A stretch of DNA of 7,708 nt, from positions 1 through 7,708 of the forward strand of contig RKSH01000116.1 of NCBI GenBank assembly GCA_007570945.1, read 5' to 3'. This document shows positions 5,956 through 7,708 of this stretch, piece by piece. Position 1 is the stretch's first letter, and each line of letters begins with the position of its first letter. Below the pieces are notes generated by a model, which saw only the letters and a program-made list of their open reading frames with translations, was not told the origin of the DNA and did no database searches. The stretch is from Gammaproteobacteria bacterium. Its GTDB lineage: Bacteria > Pseudomonadota > Gammaproteobacteria > Arenicellales > Spongiicolonaceae. Made by a program: the position numbers and the translations under genes.

Positions 5956-6668
5956 GGCAGCAAGGCCGGCGCGGCTCAGATAGCAACTTCTACGGCCAAT
6001 CGGGAGGCGTATGGCCTGCGCGCCTCGGTCACCGGGTCCCGCCCCTACCGGACACACCCACGCCGGCGCTTGCCAACGGCAATCATACCCCCGCTGGGGC
6101 GGCGGTTGTCAAGCGCAAATTCCACACCGCCCCGGGCGACTGGAAAGCGCGCGATGCGTACTTCACCCGGCCGCGCATCGCGCGCCAGGTGTGGGGGTTG
6201 GCGCTGCGGCATTGTCGGGCGGAGGGTCTCGACCCGGGCGAGTTGCACTGGATTGAGCCGGCGGCCGGCGCGGGCGTTTTCCTGGCCACCCGGCCGGCCT
6301 GCGTCAGGCACATCACCGCCATGGACATCGAGCCGATGGCGGCGGGGATTGCCGAGGGGGATTTTTTGGAAGTGGGGGGATTCGAGACGGACGGCAAGCC
6401 GCTGGCGGTGGTCGGCAATCCTCCTTTCGGCAGCCAGCAGGACATGACGACGCGGTTTTTGCAACATGCTTTCCGCCAGTTGCGCGCGCGGTTTGCGGTG
6501 TTCATCACCAGCGGCAACTACCCGCCGCTGACGCGGCAGCGGAGGCGGCTGGCGGGCATTCGCGCCGGGCGCGCAATCCGCATTGACGGCGGGGGGGCCG
6601 CGGGGGTGGGCTCGCTGGCAACTTTCATCGCCGTCCCCTCTCGACGCTTTCATCGGCCAAAGTTATAA
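5952..6668 (+). CDS. NPPF-type DNA methyltransferase, second copy
   Basis: The 238-residue protein starts at an ATG overlapping the MuF-remnant stop (ATGA). Residues 1-55 are Gly/Pro-rich and unrecognised. The class I methyltransferase core follows: YFTRPRIA (70-77), motif I EPAAGAGVF (102-110), MDIEP (124-128), GDFLE (136-140), and catalytic NPPFG (156-160). These blocks align in order with the partial methyltransferase at 1-614, so the two are homologous. N6-adenine methylation of DNA is the likely role. After FAVFITSGN (181-189) the sequence departs from its relative: the ELPxxSF segment is missing, and the frame passes a run of seven G (6591-6597) before ending in a basic tail. The C-terminus may therefore be truncated or frameshifted. 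One G fewer would extend the frame to 6780 through a hydrophobic stretch. Family is well supported; whether it is active is uncertain. Confidence 0.75.
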   Translation: MRQQGRRGSDSNFYGQSGGVWPARLGHRVPPLPDTPTPALANGNHTPAGAAVVKRKFHTAPGDWKARDAYFTRPRIARQVWGLALRHCRAEGLDPGELHWIEPAAGAGVFLATRPACVRHITAMDIEPMAAGIAEGDFLEVGGFETDGKPLAVVGNPPFGSQQDMTTRFLQHAFRQLRARFAVFITSGNYPPLTRQRRRLAGIRAGRAIRIDGGGAAGVGSLATFIAVPSRRFHRPKL

Positions 6669-6760
6669 AGACAGCGTCACCCACCTGGTCACCGGCTTCG
6701 CCGTGTTGGGCGTGTTGATTGTCACCGTGATGCGGGTGACTGAATGCCCGGGGCGGGGTG

Positions 6761-6769
6761 TGATACGAT
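6761..6769 (+). promoter_or_regulatory. Candidate extended -10 promoter giving a leaderless mod transcript
   Basis: TGATACGAT fits TGnTAnnnT. The hexamer TACGAT ends seven bases before the ATG at 6777, so transcription would start at or next to the first base of the start codon. This is the geometry of leaderless mRNAs and agrees with the absence of a Shine-Dalgarno sequence before this gene. A possible -35, CTGAAT at 6740-6745, is weak. Confidence 0.4.
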
Positions 6770-6776
6770 GCGGCCA

Positions 6777-7708
6777 ATGAACGCATCCGCCACCGCCCGC
6801 GACAAATTCCGCGCTCTGCTGCGCGAGTTGTTTCAGTTTGAGCACGGCGCCGGGCTGGATTTCGGCATTTACCGGATTATGAATCACAAGCGCGCGGTGA
6901 TTGCGAAATTCATCGACCATGACTTGGCGGATGAAATCGACCAAAGCGTCCGCGCCTCGGTGCGCGGGGTGCGCGCCGAGCGGCTGGCGATGCTGGAGGG
7001 CCGCACCGATAAAATCAAAGAATCTTTCGGCATTAAAGCGCTGGATGCCGACGGCATCCTGGACGAAAAATATCACGACACGCCGCTCGGCATGGACTAC
7101 ATCGACGCGCAGCGAGGCGCCGCCAACATCTTGAGCAAAAGCGAGATGGAAGGCGGCGCGTTCAGCCATCTCCACACTTTCTTCAGCCGCTACTATGACG
7201 CCGGCGATTTCGTCGCCAAGAAGCGTTACTCCCGCCGCGCGCGCTACGCGCTGCCCTACTACGACGGCGACGAGGTGCATCTGCACTGGGCGAACCGCGA
7301 ATCGTATTACATCAAGACCGGCGAATACTTCTCGCACTACGCGTTCTCATGCGGCGATTACCGCGTGCGGTTTGAATTGCACGACGCCGATGTCGAGCAT
7401 GACAACCGCAAGGGCGCGCGGCGGTTTTTCATTCCGCAAGATGCGATGACGCGGTGTGCCGATGGCGAGGTGGTCGTGCCGTTTGTGTTCCGCCCGCTGA
7501 ACGGCGACGAGGGCAACGGCAATGGCGGCGGCAAGCAGGAGGAGATTCTCAAAGCCGCGCTGCCGGGCATCGAGAAAAACTTGAGCGCGCCGGCCCGCGC
7601 CGCGCTGCTCGCCGTCGCCGATGATGCCGGCGAGGTCACCGTGCTGGAGACGCACATGCGCCGATACGCCCGGCGCAACACCGCGGATTATTTCATCCAC
7701 AAAGACTT
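6777..7708 (+). CDS. mod: Type III restriction-modification-like Mod methyltransferase, N-terminal part (runs off window)
   Basis: The 310 residues visible before the right edge match, from memory of the family, the N-terminal region of large Mod-type adenine-specific DNA methyltransferases (COG2189-like), typically around 900 residues or more. Recognisable blocks are LFQFEHGAGLDFGIYRIMNHKR (18-39, also the strongest support for the ATG at 6777), GGAFSHLHTFFSRYYDAGDF (126-145), KKRYSRRARYALPYY (148-162), HLHWANRESYYIKTGEYF (168-185), RRFFIP (215-220) and THMRRYARRNTADYFIHKD (292-310). The catalytic SAM and NPPY-type motifs should lie beyond 7708, so activity cannot be judged. In complete systems Mod is followed by a Res helicase-nuclease; none is visible. 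There is no ribosome binding site, and the candidate promoter implies a leaderless transcript. The 5' neighbour is an orphan DNA methyltransferase, which suggests a modification or defence cluster. Confidence 0.8.
   Translation, partial: MNASATARDKFRALLRELFQFEHGAGLDFGIYRIMNHKRAVIAKFIDHDLADEIDQSVRASVRGVRAERLAMLEGRTDKIKESFGIKALDADGILDEKYHDTPLGMDYIDAQRGAANILSKSEMEGGAFSHLHTFFSRYYDAGDFVAKKRYSRRARYALPYYDGDEVHLHWANRESYYIKTGEYFSHYAFSCGDYRVRFELHDADVEHDNRKGARRFFIPQDAMTRCADGEVVVPFVFRPLNGDEGNGNGGGKQEEILKAALPGIEKNLSAPARAALLAVADDAGEVTVLETHMRRYARRNTADYFIHKD

Noticed and set aside
5956..6110. tRNA-like or attachment-site-like sequence near the phage remnant
   Set aside because: The CACCGGGTCCC stretch suggested a tRNA 3' end, but no cloverleaf arms or matching direct repeat could be found.
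6721..6740. Stem-loop GTCACC/GGTGAC before the mod gene as a terminator
   Set aside because: The stem is only 6 bp with an 8-base loop and no T-tract follows. GTCACC also recurs at 6676 and 6688, so the pairing may be chance.
6583..6780. Possible small membrane protein of 65 residues with a hydrophobic stretch
   Set aside because: It overlaps the end of the second methyltransferase, has no ribosome binding site, and its hydrophobic run could be chance. It is kept only as the frame that a G7 slippage would open.
6663..7337. Minus-strand frame of 224 codons across the mod gene
   Set aside because: The plus-strand frame from 6777 matches Mod N-terminal blocks throughout, so the opposite strand is a shadow.
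1..7708. CRISPR array, rRNA or insertion-sequence ends
   Set aside because: No spaced identical repeats, rRNA-like blocks, transposase motifs or terminal inverted repeats were seen on either strand.

Overview
The window is GC-rich bacterial DNA, densely packed with genes. Three gene junctions are 4-base ATGA overlaps, and few starts have a clear Shine-Dalgarno site. The metal-binding protein has a Sec-type signal peptide and no lipobox cysteine, which suits a Gram-negative periplasm. I read the host as probably proteobacterial, but the sequence does not fix the taxon.

Layout. (1) Positions 1-614, minus strand: the start of an NPPF-type (N6-adenine-like) DNA methyltransferase that runs off the left edge. 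(2) Positions 615-787: a divergent intergenic region with a candidate promoter for each side, three direct repeats on an exact 21-bp period, and an AT-rich inverted repeat. (3) Positions 788-5159, plus strand: an apparent four-gene operon. It encodes a SABATH-type carboxyl methyltransferase, a TroA/ZnuA-like zinc/manganese-binding protein, its ABC ATPase, and one polypeptide that fuses an ABC-3 membrane permease to a complete DtxR/MntR-type metalloregulator. (4) Positions 5160-5955: the C-terminal part of a phage MuF-like head protein ending in a PBECR-type nuclease-like domain. Its head-assembly core is missing. (5) Positions 5952-6668: a second NPPF methyltransferase, joined to the MuF remnant by an ATGA overlap and visibly related to the one at the left edge. 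(6) Positions 6777-7708: the N-terminal part of a type III restriction-modification-like Mod protein, running off the right edge, with a near-leaderless candidate promoter.

How the parts may work together. The metal operon looks self-contained: capture (TroA-like), energy (TroB-like), and transport plus metal sensing in one protein. The permease-repressor fusion matches the YtgCR architecture of Chlamydia, where the repressor is known to be released by cleavage. The unusual addition is the SABATH methyltransferase as the first gene, translationally coupled to the binding protein. This suggests, as inference only, that a methylated carboxylate is linked to metal uptake. The right side resembles a defence or mobile-element island: a phage-derived nuclease remnant, orphan DNA methyltransferases and the start of a type III-like system. 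The most novel-looking points are the SABATH-metal transporter operon, the permease-repressor fusion, and the MuF/PBECR remnant coupled to a DNA methyltransferase.
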